Below are positions 8,149 through 19,965 of a stretch of 64,000 nt of DNA, piece after piece (position 1 is the stretch's first letter; each line of letters begins with the position of its first letter). The notes beneath the pieces were generated by a model, which saw only the letters and a list, made by a program, of their open reading frames with translations, made no database searches and was not told the DNA's origin. A program made the position numbers and the translations under genes. Location: positions 1 through 64,000 of the forward strand of contig VGBW01000005.1 of assembly GCA_016870365.1 (NCBI GenBank), in the 5' to 3' direction. The stretch is from Actinomycetota bacterium. GTDB lineage: Bacteria; Actinomycetota; Actinomycetes; Nanopelagicales; Nanopelagicaceae.

Positions 8149-10482
8149 TCAACCCTGAATTACCTCAAGGACAGTCGTCAGGTCCTCCTGCTTGACTAGA
8201 ACCACCCGAGCCTTGGAGCCCTCTGAAGGTCCCACAATTCCTCGACTCTCCATTAAGTCCATCAGCCTGCCAGCTTTGGCAAAGCCGATTCTTAGCTTTC
8301 TCTGCAACATTGAAGTTGAACCAAATTGCGTACTAACCACTAATTCAATGGCTTGAATCAATAGCTCTCTATCATCGCCAATCTCCTCATCATATCCACG
8401 AGTGGCAAAGAGAGGCTTCAAAATGTCTTCGCGATATACCGGTCTTAGCTGAGCCTTTACATGGCTTACAACTGCTTCGATTTCTCGCTCTGAAACATAC
8501 GCTCCTTGGATTCTCATCGGCTTACTTGCCCCCATGGGCAAGAAGAGAGCATCGCCTTGGCCCACGAGTTTTTCAGCTCCTGGGGTATCAAGAATAACTC
8601 TGGAGTCAGCAAGAGATGAGGTGGCAAAAGATAGGCGCGAAGGGACATTTGCTTTGATAAGACCGGTAACAATATCGACGCTGGGCCTTTGAGTCGCGAT
8701 AACTAGATGAATACCAGCAGCTCTTGCCAACTGAGTGATTCTTACTATGCGATCTTCAACATCTCTGGCAGCAACCATCATTAGATCTGCTAACTCATCA
8801 ATGACTACAAGAAGATATGGATAAGGCTCTAAAGCTGCATCTGCTCCCTCTTTAGCGATGACTTTTCCGGCCCTGACTGCCTTATTAAAATCATCGATAT
8901 GTCTAAAGCCATAAGTCGAAAGATCGTCATAGCGCATATCCATCTCGCGTATTACCCAAGAAAGTGCCTCTGCGGCTTTTTTCGGATTGGTGATAATCGG
9001 AGCAATTAGATGCGGGATTCCCTCATAGGAATTAAGTTCGACTCGCTTGGGATCAATCAGAATGAGACGCACATCATTGGGAGTTGCTCTTACTAATACT
9101 GAGGTCACCAGAGCATTAATCATGGATGATTTACCAGCGCCAGTTGCACCTGCCACTAGGAGATGCGGCATCTTGGCAAGGTTTGCGCAGATAAAATTGC
9201 CTTCAACATCCTTTCCAAGGGCTATCACCATGGGATGGTGATCATTTCCAGCAACATTTGAGCGGAGCACATCGCCTAAAGAAACTATCTCTCTATCGCT
9301 ATTTGGAATCTCAATACCAACTGCAGACTTACCGGGAATTGGCGAGAGGATTCGCACATCGCTACTTGCCACCGCATAAGCAACGTTCCTACTAAGGGCA
9401 GTTATTGCCTCAACCTTCACCCCTGATCCCAGCTCTACCTCATAGCGAGTAACGGTGGGCCCTCGCATAAAGCCAGTGACTTCACAGTCGATTTCGAATT
9501 GGGCAAAAACTTCAGTTAAAGACTGGACTATCTGATCATTGGCCTTGGTCTTGGCTTTACTTGATGGAGTGGTTCTAAGGAGATCCATCGATGGTAATTC
9601 ATAGGAGTCAGTTGAGGAAAGCAGTAATTGAATTGGCCTAGCAGGCTTTGCGCTTACTTTCGGCTTTGGAATCTCAACTGTGAACTCTTCATCAAGGCCC
9701 TCCTCGTCAATTTCACCTTCTAGCTCCTCTTCGTGGGTTTTACTAAGATCCTGAACTAGTGGCGTTTCAAATGGTGGAGTATCGGCAATTTCAAAATCCT
9801 GCCTCTCCTGTTTTCTATCTCTACGTTCATTAAGTGCCCCACTAACTTTATTACTTACCCCAGAGATAAGGGCCTTGACCAAATCAATCACCTTTGAGAA
9901 AGGAGTTGCGGTAATGACAAGTGCACCAAAGACCAAGGTGAGAGAAAGAATTGGAATAGCCAACATATCGGTAAGCAGTGCCACAAGGGGCGTTGAAACG
10001 CCATAGCCAATCCATCCCCCACCTTCACGCATGGCGGTTGCGCCCGTGTCGATTGACGAGGGATTAATTATGTGGATTAGCCCCGTTGAACTTAAGACTA
10101 GAAGAAGAGAACCAATAGTTATCCGCCCATTTGCTGCCTTATCTTGTGGAGCGCGAAATAATCGGAATGCAGAATAGCCAAAGAGAATTGGTGTAAGAAT
10201 TGCTACTCTGCCAAACCCTCCATAGAAGAAGGCATGAGCCGCCCTGCCGAAGGCATTATCTAGTTGCCACCAAGAGGTAGCTGCAGCCAAGAGTGCAACA
10301 ATTAAAAGAACTAAACCGATGCCATCCCGTTGATGCTCTGGCTCTAGGTCTTTGGCTCCCCGCGCGATAAAGCGAATACTGGCACCGAATGATCTAGCAA
10401 TCGCGCTCCAAGCAAATCCAAAGCCACCAGCAATGGAGGATGCTATGCCGCTTGCCTTTTTCGTAGATTTCTTCTTTGCCAC
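8149..10482 (-). CDS. ftsK: DNA translocase FtsK/SpoIIIE
   Basis: Septum-anchored DNA pump that clears chromosome ends from the closing septum. 777 residues: four hydrophobic helices (roughly 54-70, 92-108, 122-140, 164-195), an acidic linker to about 300, then the motor domain with Walker A GATGAGKS (445-452), Walker B in LLVVIDELADLM, ATQRPSVDIVTG, and a C-terminal winged-helix gamma domain (STSMLQRKLRIGFAKAGRLM) that reads KOPS-type sites. The linker is short compared with E. coli FtsK, as is common in Gram-positives. No gene overlaps it; about 120 bp to the rodZ-like gene hold nothing recognisable. Confidence 0.96.
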   Translation of the reverse strand: MAKKKSTKKASGIASSIAGGFGFAWSAIARSFGASIRFIARGAKDLEPEHQRDGIGLVLLIVALLAAATSWWQLDNAFGRAAHAFFYGGFGRVAILTPILFGYSAFRLFRAPQDKAANGRITIGSLLLVLSSTGLIHIINPSSIDTGATAMREGGGWIGYGVSTPLVALLTDMLAIPILSLTLVFGALVITATPFSKVIDLVKALISGVSNKVSGALNERRDRKQERQDFEIADTPPFETPLVQDLSKTHEEELEGEIDEEGLDEEFTVEIPKPKVSAKPARPIQLLLSSTDSYELPSMDLLRTTPSSKAKTKANDQIVQSLTEVFAQFEIDCEVTGFMRGPTVTRYEVELGSGVKVEAITALSRNVAYAVASSDVRILSPIPGKSAVGIEIPNSDREIVSLGDVLRSNVAGNDHHPMVIALGKDVEGNFICANLAKMPHLLVAGATGAGKSSMINALVTSVLVRATPNDVRLILIDPKRVELNSYEGIPHLIAPIITNPKKAAEALSWVIREMDMRYDDLSTYGFRHIDDFNKAVRAGKVIAKEGADAALEPYPYLLVVIDELADLMMVAARDVEDRIVRITQLARAAGIHLVIATQRPSVDIVTGLIKANVPSRLSFATSSLADSRVILDTPGAEKLVGQGDALFLPMGASKPMRIQGAYVSEREIEAVVSHVKAQLRPVYREDILKPLFATRGYDEEIGDDRELLIQAIELVVSTQFGSTSMLQRKLRIGFAKAGRLMDLMESRGIVGPSEGSKARVVLVKQEDLTTVLEVIQG

Positions 10483-10531
10483 AACAAAAAATCGTATTGG
10501 AAAGTATTTTCATTGAGGCACAGGCGCGCCG

Positions 10532-12214
10532 TCAAACCTCAATTACAACCGGCACAATCATTGGGCGACGGCGATGTTCTTCCCCTACCCAACTTCCAAC
10601 CGTCTTTCGAACAACTTGAGAGAGTTGATGCGTTCCATTAATTCCACCTGCCACAGCCCCTGCAAGGGCTCGCTCTATCCGGCCTTTTACTTCACTAAAC
10701 AGCTGGAGATCCTCAGCAAAGCCACGAGCATGGATGTCAGGGCCTGCAACAATCTCTCCACTCTGTGAATCAATAACCACAATTACTGAGATAAATCCCT
10801 CTTCTCCCAGAATCAAGCGATCTTTGATAGAGGCCTCGGTGATATCACCGATACTCTGGCCATCTACATAGACATATCCCACTGGAACTGCGCCTACCAC
10901 TCTTGCTCTACCCTCACTTAAATCCACGACAACTCCATTATCAACGACCACAACATTGCCTGGCTTGACTCCGGTTGAGATAGCAAGCTCGGCGTTAGCA
11001 GTCATTTGGCGCCATTCACCATGAACTGGCATGACATTCCTAGGCTTGACGACGTTATAGCAATAGAGCAACTCCCCTGCAGCGGCATGGCCTGAAACAT
11101 GAACAAGTGCGTTGCCCTTATGAACTACCCGAGCCCCGAATCTAGTTAACTCATTTATTACTCGATAGACCGAGTTCTCATTCCCAGGGATCAGCGACGA
11201 GGCCAGAATCACAGTGTCATCTTTGCCAACTCTAATCTGATGATCACCGTTCGCCATTCTTGATAGAGCTGCCAGAGGTTCGCCTTGTGAGCCGGTGCAG
11301 ATCAAAACTACTTTATCTCCAGCACTGTCAATTTCATCAATCTCAAGCAAGGTATTAGGGGGAATGTGTAGATATCCCATCTCGGCAGCAAGTGTCATGT
11401 TGCGAACCATGGAGCGCCCAACGAAGGCAGCCTTTCTACCCTTGCTATAGGCAATATCGATTACCTGTTGAATGCGATGAACGTGGGAGGCAAAGGAGGC
11501 AACAATTACTCGCGCCTTTGTGCCATCAATTACTCGCGCTAATACCGGCATGATCTCGCGCTCTGAAGTAGTAAAGCCTGGAATATCAGCATTGGTTGAA
11601 TCAACCATGAATAGATCCACCCCTGATTGGCCAAGGGATGCAAAGCGAGCTAAGTCAGTAACCCTGCCATCTAAGGGAAGTTGATCCATCTTGAAGTCAC
11701 CGGTGTGAAGAACGACTCCTGCTGGCGTTTTTATGGCAACTGCTAGCGAATCAGGTATTGAGTGATTTACTGCAATGAATTCCAGATCAAAGGGGCCAAC
11801 TTTTCTACTCTGGCCCTCTTTGACTTCAATCAAAACCGGCGAAATCCGATGGTCTCTTAATTTTCCCTTCAAGAAGGCAAGAGTTAGTGCGCTACCGATT
11901 ACTTGGATATCTTCTCGCTCGCGCAGCAAGTAGCCAAGCGCGGTTATGTGATCTTCATGGCCATGGGTAAGAAATACTGCAGCAATATCGCCCATCCGCT
12001 CTTTAAGGTAAGAAAAGTCTGGGAGGATCAAGTCAACGCCTGGTTGAGTTTCACTGGGGAATAAGACTCCGCAGTCAAGGATCAATAACTGGCCTTCATA
12101 TTCAAAGACGGTCATATTGCGTCCAACCTCGCCAAGACCGCCCAAGGTTAGGATCCTTAGAGTTTTAGCAGGTAGTTTTGGCGGCAACCCTAGTTCGGGA
12201 TGCGGATGATTCAT
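10532..12214 (-). CDS. rnj: Ribonuclease J
   Basis: Metallo-beta-lactamase/beta-CASP ribonuclease with 5'-3' exo- and endonuclease activity in mRNA decay and rRNA maturation. The metal-binding HGHEDH motif is at 84-89 (FLTHGHEDHI); VNHSIPDS and HTGDFKMD follow; beta-CASP motifs ASFASHVHR and the HVSGHAA element occur later. 560 residues, family size. The ATG overlaps the dapA stop by one nt (TAATG), a dapA-rnj coupling common in Actinobacteria. Confidence 0.95.
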   Translation of the reverse strand: MNHPHPELGLPPKLPAKTLRILTLGGLGEVGRNMTVFEYEGQLLILDCGVLFPSETQPGVDLILPDFSYLKERMGDIAAVFLTHGHEDHITALGYLLREREDIQVIGSALTLAFLKGKLRDHRISPVLIEVKEGQSRKVGPFDLEFIAVNHSIPDSLAVAIKTPAGVVLHTGDFKMDQLPLDGRVTDLARFASLGQSGVDLFMVDSTNADIPGFTTSEREIMPVLARVIDGTKARVIVASFASHVHRIQQVIDIAYSKGRKAAFVGRSMVRNMTLAAEMGYLHIPPNTLLEIDEIDSAGDKVVLICTGSQGEPLAALSRMANGDHQIRVGKDDTVILASSLIPGNENSVYRVINELTRFGARVVHKGNALVHVSGHAAAGELLYCYNVVKPRNVMPVHGEWRQMTANAELAISTGVKPGNVVVVDNGVVVDLSEGRARVVGAVPVGYVYVDGQSIGDITEASIKDRLILGEEGFISVIVVIDSQSGEIVAGPDIHARGFAEDLQLFSEVKGRIERALAGAVAGGINGTHQLSQVVRKTVGSWVGEEHRRRPMIVPVVIEV

Positions 12215-13104
12215 TACTTGACTTTCACGCCGCCGGCGCGAAGATCTTCTCGTAGTTGGTTTATCTGAGATTCAGTGGCATCAACTAATGGCAGACGAAC
12301 TCTTCCTCCGCTTAAGCCCATCATGGTAAGAGCTGCTTTGGTGAGAATTGCGCCTTGGGTTCTAAATGTTCCGGTGTAAACTGGCAATAGCCTTTGATGA
12401 ATTTCGATGGCTTTGTTGATATCACCCGAGAAGAATGCATCAAGCATCTGCTTTAACTCTGCTCCGACGCTATGGCCGCAGACCGAGACAAAACCCACTG
12501 CTCCCACAGAAAGTAATGGCAGATTCAAGATGTCATCACCGGAATAGACTGGAATAGCGCATCGCTTAATTACCCAAGAAGTTGAGGCGACGTCTCCCTT
12601 TGCATCTTTAAGGGCTGCAATCTTGGGATTCGCTGCTAATCTAACAATCGTATCTGGCTCAATTGCCGCCCCAGTTCTATGCGGGATGTCATAGAGCATT
12701 ATTGGTAGATCAGTAGAACCTGCCATCGCTTCAAAGTGAGCGGCAATTCCTGCCTGTGGTGGTTTGTTGTAGTAGGGAGTAACCACTAAGAGTCCATCAG
12801 CGCCGGCGCTAGCTGCTTGCCTAGCCTGCTCAAGAGAATGTGAAGTCTCGTTATTTCCAGCTCCTGCCACAATCCTTATATTTGATCCCACGACTTTGCG
12901 CACAACCTTGATGACTTCAACTTTTTCCTCATCACTAGTGGTTGGAGCCTCACCGGTGGTGCCATTTAGAACGATTCCGTCATGGCCAGTTGAGACTAGA
13001 TGGGAGGCAATCTTCTCAACGCTTGCCCAATCAATTGAGAGATCATCTTTAAAAGGCGTGACCATTGCGGTCAACAATCTGCCAAATGGCGGATGAATCG
13101 ACAT
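12214..13104 (-). CDS. dapA: 4-hydroxy-tetrahydrodipicolinate synthase
   Basis: Condenses pyruvate with aspartate semialdehyde, the first committed step to diaminopimelate and lysine. TIM-barrel aldolase family with GTTGE (48-52), catalytic Tyr138 (LYDIPHRTG) and Schiff-base Lys166 (ALKDAKGD). 296 residues. The next enzyme, dapB, lies at 15164-15910. Coupled by one-nt overlap to rnj downstream. Confidence 0.95.
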   Translation of the reverse strand: MSIHPPFGRLLTAMVTPFKDDLSIDWASVEKIASHLVSTGHDGIVLNGTTGEAPTTSDEEKVEVIKVVRKVVGSNIRIVAGAGNNETSHSLEQARQAASAGADGLLVVTPYYNKPPQAGIAAHFEAMAGSTDLPIMLYDIPHRTGAAIEPDTIVRLAANPKIAALKDAKGDVASTSWVIKRCAIPVYSGDDILNLPLLSVGAVGFVSVCGHSVGAELKQMLDAFFSGDINKAIEIHQRLLPVYTGTFRTQGAILTKAALTMMGLSGGRVRLPLVDATESQINQLREDLRAGGVKVK

Positions 13105-13127
13105 GCTCCAAGGCTACTACCTAAGGG

Positions 13128-13877
13128 CTATGGCGCGATGCGCCCCGACTTTTCAAAGGCAGCATAGGTAAGGGGCATGAGACGGGCAAAGTGCTCCTCC
13201 ATCTTCTCTGCCACCATTTCAATCTCCCGTTGCGGATAGCTAGGAAAGCGAGAACCTTCCCGGGCAGTTCTTAGCGACAAAAAGTTCATGAGCGCTCTAG
13301 CATTCATCGTGACATACATAGATGAATAGAGCGCGACTGGAAGCACCGCCCTTGCCACCTCTCGTGCCACCCCTGCATCTAACATCTTCTTGTAGTTTGC
13401 ATAACAAAGTTCATAACTTTCCTTCATTGCAGCCACTGATATTTCATATTGTTCATCACTGCCATCGATGAATACATAATGACCAGTCTTTCCCGTTTGA
13501 ATTAATTTTCTCGCCTTATTTGGCACATAGAAGACCGGGAGAAGTTCGCGATAGCGACCGCTCTCCTCGTTATATGAAGCGATGCGATGACGCATAAATT
13601 CTCTAAATACAAATATTGGCGCGCTAACAAAGAAAGTCATTGAGGTGTGTTCAAAGGGAGTGCCGTGGCGCTCTCTTGCTAGATAATTAATTAGACCTGC
13701 CGAGCGCGCAGGATCTGCATTTACTTCCTCTAATGATTTCTCACCTGCTGTTGAAACTCGCGCCGCCCAAATTACATCAGCATCATTAGCGTTAGCTTTT
13801 ACTAGCTCTACGGTCATATCGTCTCTGAAGACAATTTCTGGATGATCAGGCTGGCTCACGTGCGCGACCTTATCCAT
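13128..13877 (-). CDS. thyX: FAD-dependent thymidylate synthase ThyX
   Basis: Makes dTMP from dUMP using methylene-tetrahydrofolate and NADPH via FAD. The ThyX signature RHRxxSxNEESxRY is complete: RHRIASYNEESGRY at 96-109. 249 residues. Start at ATG 13877; CAGGGA lies directly before it, closer than usual, so the exact start is uncertain. It is divergent from azlC, with only about 42 bp between the start codons, so the two promoters must be compressed or overlapping. Confidence 0.95.
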   Translation of the reverse strand: MDKVAHVSQPDHPEIVFRDDMTVELVKANANDADVIWAARVSTAGEKSLEEVNADPARSAGLINYLARERHGTPFEHTSMTFFVSAPIFVFREFMRHRIASYNEESGRYRELLPVFYVPNKARKLIQTGKTGHYVFIDGSDEQYEISVAAMKESYELCYANYKKMLDAGVAREVARAVLPVALYSSMYVTMNARALMNFLSLRTAREGSRFPSYPQREIEMVAEKMEEHFARLMPLTYAAFEKSGRIAP

Positions 13878-13919
13878 TCCCTGGCGCTAGGCGGGGATTT
13901 TCTAAGGCAGAATGGGCGC

Positions 13920-14600
13920 GTGTCAGAAGAGCCTGCCAGCTTCAATAAGCGCACTGTCTTATCAGACTCACTTGCGGTGGCAATTCCTGTGGGAACTTAT
14001 GGCGCTGCCTTTGGAGCCGCCTCTATCGCGGCTGGCTTCTCGATTCTTCAAACCTGTCTGCTGTCTCTGCTCTTGTTCTCAGGAGCTTCGCAATTTGCAG
14101 TAGTTGGGGTGATGGCCTCTGGTGGATCTGCTTTGAGTGCCATTGCCACAGGTTCTCTTCTTGGTTTCCGGAATGGGCTTTATGGACTAAAGATGGCGCC
14201 ACTGTTAGAACTCAAGGGTTTTAGACGCGTAATTGGTGCGCAATTAACTATCGATGAATCAACAGGTGTTGCAATTAGCCAAGAGGCTAGAGGAGATGAT
14301 GCTGCGCGCTTTGGATTCTGGGCTACTGGAATCGGGGTCTATTTCTTCTGGAACCTCTTTACGCTTCTTGGAGCACTTGGTGCTGGAGCAATAGGAGATC
14401 CTGCGGCATGGGGTCTTGATGCCGTAGTTCCAGCAGCCTTCTTGGGCCTCCTCTGGCCAAGACTAGTTGACAACATAACTTTGGCACTTGCTATCTCTGC
14501 CGCACTCCTGGCACTTCTGCTAGTTCCCATCCTTCCTGCGGGGGTTCCAATTATTGCAACGGCGCTGCTAGCAGTTATTTTTGGAAGCAGAACAAAGTGA
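13920..14600 (+). CDS. azlC: AzlC-family branched-chain amino acid exporter, large subunit
   Basis: Membrane protein of the AzlC family, which together with AzlD exports branched-chain amino acids. Seen: AIPVGTYGAAFGAASIAAGFS, LLLFSGASQFAVVGVMASGGS and FRNGLYGLKMAPLL, all family features, and about five hydrophobic segments. The start is set at GTG 13920, in frame and giving 226 residues; the ATG at 13842 would run into thyX. Followed by azlD with a one-nt overlap. Substrate is inferred from the family. Confidence 0.85.
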   Translation: MSEEPASFNKRTVLSDSLAVAIPVGTYGAAFGAASIAAGFSILQTCLLSLLLFSGASQFAVVGVMASGGSALSAIATGSLLGFRNGLYGLKMAPLLELKGFRRVIGAQLTIDESTGVAISQEARGDDAARFGFWATGIGVYFFWNLFTLLGALGAGAIGDPAAWGLDAVVPAAFLGLLWPRLVDNITLALAISAALLALLLVPILPAGVPIIATALLAVIFGSRTK

Positions 14601-14905
14601 TGAATCAGCTATGGATTGCGACTTTGGTGTCGAGTTTGATCTGCTTCTTACTTAAATATCTGGGCTATCGCACCCCAGAATCACTTCTTAATCGACCGGT
14701 AATTCAGAGGGCTAATTCTTTGATTCCCATCGCTCTACTGAGCTCATTAGTTGCTGTTCAAGCCTTAACGATTAAGGAGCAGGTAGTAATTGACCATAGG
14801 CTCGCTGGGCTCTTTGTTGCCGCAATTGCTTTAAGATTAAAGGCAAACTTCCCACTAATGATGATACTTGCCGCTGCAAGTTCGGCTGTGGTCTACAACC
14901 TCTAG
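14600..14905 (+). CDS. azlD: AzlD-family branched-chain amino acid exporter, small subunit
   Basis: Small (101-residue) hydrophobic partner of AzlC with the typical N-terminal helix, LKYLGYRTPE and the LRLKANFPLMMILAA C-terminal helix. ATG 14600 overlaps the azlC stop in a TGATG arrangement, indicating coupled translation. Its stop codon shares the palindrome CTAG with the stop of the convergent redoxin gene. Confidence 0.85.
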   Translation: MNQLWIATLVSSLICFLLKYLGYRTPESLLNRPVIQRANSLIPIALLSSLVAVQALTIKEQVVIDHRLAGLFVAAIALRLKANFPLMMILAAASSAVVYNL

Positions 14906-15156
14906 ATAATCTTCAAAGCTTCAAGCTTTGCTCTTAGATCAATATCTGAAGGCTCGGTGAGATGGGTTCCATCGGAGAAAAGAATTACTGGAATGGAGCG
15001 CTTTCCCCCATTTATTTCGATTACTTTCTCAGAAGCTCCAGGAGTTGATTCGACATCAATAATCTCATAGCTAACAGCTAGAGAATCAAGAAGCCTCTTG
15101 GAACGAAAACAATCTCCACACCAATCTGCGCTGTACATTGTTATTGCAGCACTCAT
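14902..15156 (-). CDS. Glutaredoxin-like / mycoredoxin-type thiol oxidoreductase
   Basis: 84-residue thioredoxin-fold protein with redox motif CGDC (ADWCGDCFRSKRLL, cysteines 13 and 16), a cis-proline segment SIPVILF and a TEPSD element. Such CxxC redoxins in Actinobacteria are usually mycoredoxins that reduce mycothiol mixed disulfides, or NrdH. The CGDC active site is not diagnostic for either, so the electron donor is open. Seven nt downstream of dapB. It ends on the stop codon of azlD. Confidence 0.8.
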   Translation of the reverse strand: MSAAITMYSADWCGDCFRSKRLLDSLAVSYEIIDVESTPGASEKVIEINGGKRSIPVILFSDGTHLTEPSDIDLRAKLEALKII

Positions 15157-15163
15157 GATTTTC

Positions 15164-17202
<2,039 letters not shown>

Positions 17203-17212
17203 TGAATTCCAC

Positions 17213-19420
17213 TTACTCCGAGGTAGGGTCTGACTTCTGGCCTTCACTTAAGACTGGTATGAGCGAGAGCTTGCCCTTGGGATCAATCTCACCAATTTCA
17301 ACTTTGACTTTATCGCCAACTTTCATGACATCTTCTAGGTTTTCTATCCGCTTTCCACCATGCATCTTGCGAATCTGCGAGATGTGTAGCAAGCCATCTT
17401 TTCCAGGAAGAAGATTTACGAAGGCTCCAAAGGTTGCAATCTTGACGATAGTCCCGTTATATCGCTCCCCGATTTCAGGAAGCTTTGGATCGGCAATTGA
17501 GAGAATCTGGGCTTTGGCAGCATCTGCTGCTGTGCCATTGGTGGCACCGATAAAGATTGTTCCATCATCTTCGATGGAGATCTCAGCTCCAGTTTCCTCT
17601 TGAATCTGATTAATAACCTTTCCCTTAGGTCCGATAACGGCGCCAATCTGATCAACCGGGATCTTGATTGAGATGATTCTAGGAGCAAGCGGATTCATAT
17701 CATCTGGGCGATCAATAGCTTCATTCATCACCTTTAATATCGCAAGACGTGCTTCTTTTGCCTGCAGGAGCGCATCTGATAAGACGCCAGCAGGAATTCC
17801 ATCTAACTTGGTATCTAATTGAAGAGCAGTTACAAAGTCTTTAGTTCCAGCAACTTTAAAGTCCATATCTCCGAAAGCATCTTCTGCGCCCAAGATATCT
17901 GTTAGAGCAACGTATTCGACTTTGCCATCAACATCATCTGAAATCAAGCCCATGGCAATTCCAGCAACTGGTGCCTTTAATGGTACGCCGGCATTTAGTA
18001 GCGAGAGAGTCGAAGCACAGACAGATCCCATTGAAGTTGATCCATTGGAACCGAGTGCTTCAGAGACTTGCCTGATGGCATAAGGAAACTCCTCGCGAGC
18101 AGGAAGAACTGGTAGGAGTGCTCGCTCAGCAAGTGCTCCATGACCAATTTCCCGCCTCTTAGGTGATCCCACTCGACCAGTCTCACCAGTTGAATACGGA
18201 GGGAAGTTATAGTTATGCATGTAACGCTTATGGTCTTCAGGATTGAGCGTATCTAACTGTTGCTCCATCTTAAGCATATTCAAAGTAGTGACCCCCAGGA
18301 TCTGAGTCTCACCGCGTTCAAAGATAGCTGAGCCATGAACTCTTGGAACAACCTCAACTTCGGCAATTAACGGTCTGATATCACGTAGACCTCGGCCATC
18401 GATTCGAATCTTTTCGCGCAAGACTCTCTGGCGAACTAACTTCTTAGTCAATGAACGAAATGCTGCAGGAATTTCTTTCTCCCGGCCAGCAAAGCTCTCA
18501 GCAAGTGATTGCATAGCCTCATCAGATAGGCGATCTATCTCACTTTCACGCTCTTGCTTAAGTGAAATCTTTAGCGCAGCATCAAGATTCTTCTTTACTG
18601 CTTTCTCAACGGCCGCAAAGGCATCTTCTTGATAATCAAGAAATACTGGAAACTCAGCGGTTGGCTTTGCAGCCACCTGAGCTAGTTCAATCTGTGCTTG
18701 GCAGAGTTGGCGAATAAAAGGCTTGGAAGCTTCAAGTCCCTGTCCAACAATTTCCTCAGTTGGAGCGCTAGCACCAGAGCCAATTAAGTCAATGGTCCTA
18801 GTCGTTGCTTCAGCCTCAACCATCATGATGGCAACATCATCGCCAGCAATTCTTCCAGCCACGACCATATCAAACACCGCTTTTTCTAGGTCGCTATGGT
18901 TTGGAAATGCCACCCATTGCCCATCGATGAGGGCAATTCGCACACCACCAATTGGACCTGAGAAAGGCAACCCTGCCAATTGCGTTGACATCGATGCCGC
19001 ATTAATAGCAATCACGTCATACATATGATTCTGATCAAGCGCCAGAACAGTTACAACGATCTGAACTTCGTTACGCAGCCCTTTGATAAATGAGGGGCGA
19101 AGCGGACGATCAATCAAGCGACAGGTGAGGATGGCATCCTCTGAAGGACGACCTTCTCTGCGAAAGAATGATCCAGGGATCTTTCCCACTGCATACATAC
19201 GCTCTTCCACATCAACTGTTAATGGGAAGAAATCGAATTGATCTCTAGGCGACTCTGAAGCAGTTGTCGTTGACAGCAACATCGTCTCATCATCGAGATA
19301 AACAACCGCACTTCCTGCAGCTTGGCGCGCTAGGCGACCAGTTTCGAAACGGATCTCTCGTTTTCCAAATTTTCCATTGTCAATCACGACAGCGGCAGAC
19401 TTAACGTCTTGACCCTCCAT
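17213..19420 (-). CDS. pnp: Polyribonucleotide nucleotidyltransferase (PNPase)
   Basis: Phosphorolytic 3'-5' exoribonuclease. 735 residues: two RNase PH cores (first with [22 protein letters not shown], second with MGSVCAS and [16 protein letters not shown]), then KH domain ([15 protein letters not shown]) and C-terminal S1 domain ([24 protein letters not shown]). Separated from rpsO by 151 bp that probably holds a regulatory leader. The M16 peptidase gene follows. Confidence 0.97.
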   Translation of the reverse strand: MEGQDVKSAAVVIDNGKFGKREIRFETGRLARQAAGSAVVYLDDETMLLSTTTASESPRDQFDFFPLTVDVEERMYAVGKIPGSFFRREGRPSEDAILTCRLIDRPLRPSFIKGLRNEVQIVVTVLALDQNHMYDVIAINAASMSTQLAGLPFSGPIGGVRIALIDGQWVAFPNHSDLEKAVFDMVVAGRIAGDDVAIMMVEAEATTRTIDLIGSGASAPTEEIVGQGLEASKPFIRQLCQAQIELAQVAAKPTAEFPVFLDYQEDAFAAVEKAVKKNLDAALKISLKQERESEIDRLSDEAMQSLAESFAGREKEIPAAFRSLTKKLVRQRVLREKIRIDGRGLRDIRPLIAEVEVVPRVHGSAIFERGETQILGVTTLNMLKMEQQLDTLNPEDHKRYMHNYNFPPYSTGETGRVGSPKRREIGHGALAERALLPVLPAREEFPYAIRQVSEALGSNGSTSMGSVCASTLSLLNAGVPLKAPVAGIAMGLISDDVDGKVEYVALTDILGAEDAFGDMDFKVAGTKDFVTALQLDTKLDGIPAGVLSDALLQAKEARLAILKVMNEAIDRPDDMNPLAPRIISIKIPVDQIGAVIGPKGKVINQIQEETGAEISIEDDGTIFIGATNGTAADAAKAQILSIADPKLPEIGERYNGTIVKIATFGAFVNLLPGKDGLLHISQIRKMHGGKRIENLEDVMKVGDKVKVEIGEIDPKGKLSLIPVLSEGQKSDPTSE

Positions 19421-19423
19421 GGG

Positions 19424-19550
19424 TCTCTCCTACTCTCTAAAACCCGCGCACCTACTTGCAGAGAATGGATCTTCGATCGAAGCCAACGGCGTTCTTCTTT
19501 GAATCCGTAAGCCACCACCGAGGACCAAACCTCCAGCGTCGTGCTGGGTG
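19424..19550 (-). promoter_or_regulatory. pnp leader with hairpins, Actino-pnp-like
   Basis: Non-coding stretch between rpsO and pnp. It contains a 12-nt palindrome CTTCGATCGAAG (19471-19482) and a 5-bp hairpin CCAGC-5-GCTGG (19533-19547). Position corresponds to the Actino-pnp RNA motif known from 5' regions of actinobacterial pnp genes. The match is by location and hairpin content, not by a covariance search. It may mediate feedback on pnp mRNA or hold a processing site. Confidence 0.45.
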
Positions 19551-19571
19551 ATTATGTAATTGTTCAGCAAA

Positions 19572-19841
19572 CTAACGGCGGATGCCGAGTTTGTCGATGA
19601 TCGCGCGGTATCGCGCAATATCTGTCTTTGCAAGGTATTGCAAAATTCTGCGACGGCGACCTACTAGAAGCAGTAGACCACGACGGTTGTGGTGATCATG
19701 CTGATTGGTCTGTAGGTGCTCGGTTACTTCTTCAATTCTCTTTGATAAAACCGCAACCTGTGACTCTGGGCTTCCCGTGTCAGATGCAGAGGCGCCATAC
19801 TTGGTAATGATTTCTTTCTTCTCGGCAGGCGTTAATGCCAT
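19572..19841 (-). CDS. rpsO: 30S ribosomal protein S15
   Basis: 89-residue primary 16S rRNA-binding protein. Seen: [29 protein letters not shown], the conserved S15 core, and the C-terminal IDKLGIRR. Start at ATG 19841, preceded by AAAGGA with good spacing and giving the standard length; an upstream ATG at 19850 adds three residues. Upstream of pnp, the usual order. Confidence 0.97.
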   Translation of the reverse strand: MALTPAEKKEIITKYGASASDTGSPESQVAVLSKRIEEVTEHLQTNQHDHHNRRGLLLLVGRRRRILQYLAKTDIARYRAIIDKLGIRR

Positions 19842-19965
19842 TCTTTTCATCCTTTACATCTTTGGCGAGGGCTCTCAAGCTGATGCACGAGCGCACGCTT
19901 TCTCGTTTGAGGGGCGCAAATCTACCAGCGCTGCTTAAAGATCAAAAATCGAGGCGAAAATACGC

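Noticed and set aside
19430-19633. 67-codon minus frame in the rpsO-pnp gap
   Set aside because: Starts inside rpsO in another frame and runs through the likely structured leader; no family similarity.
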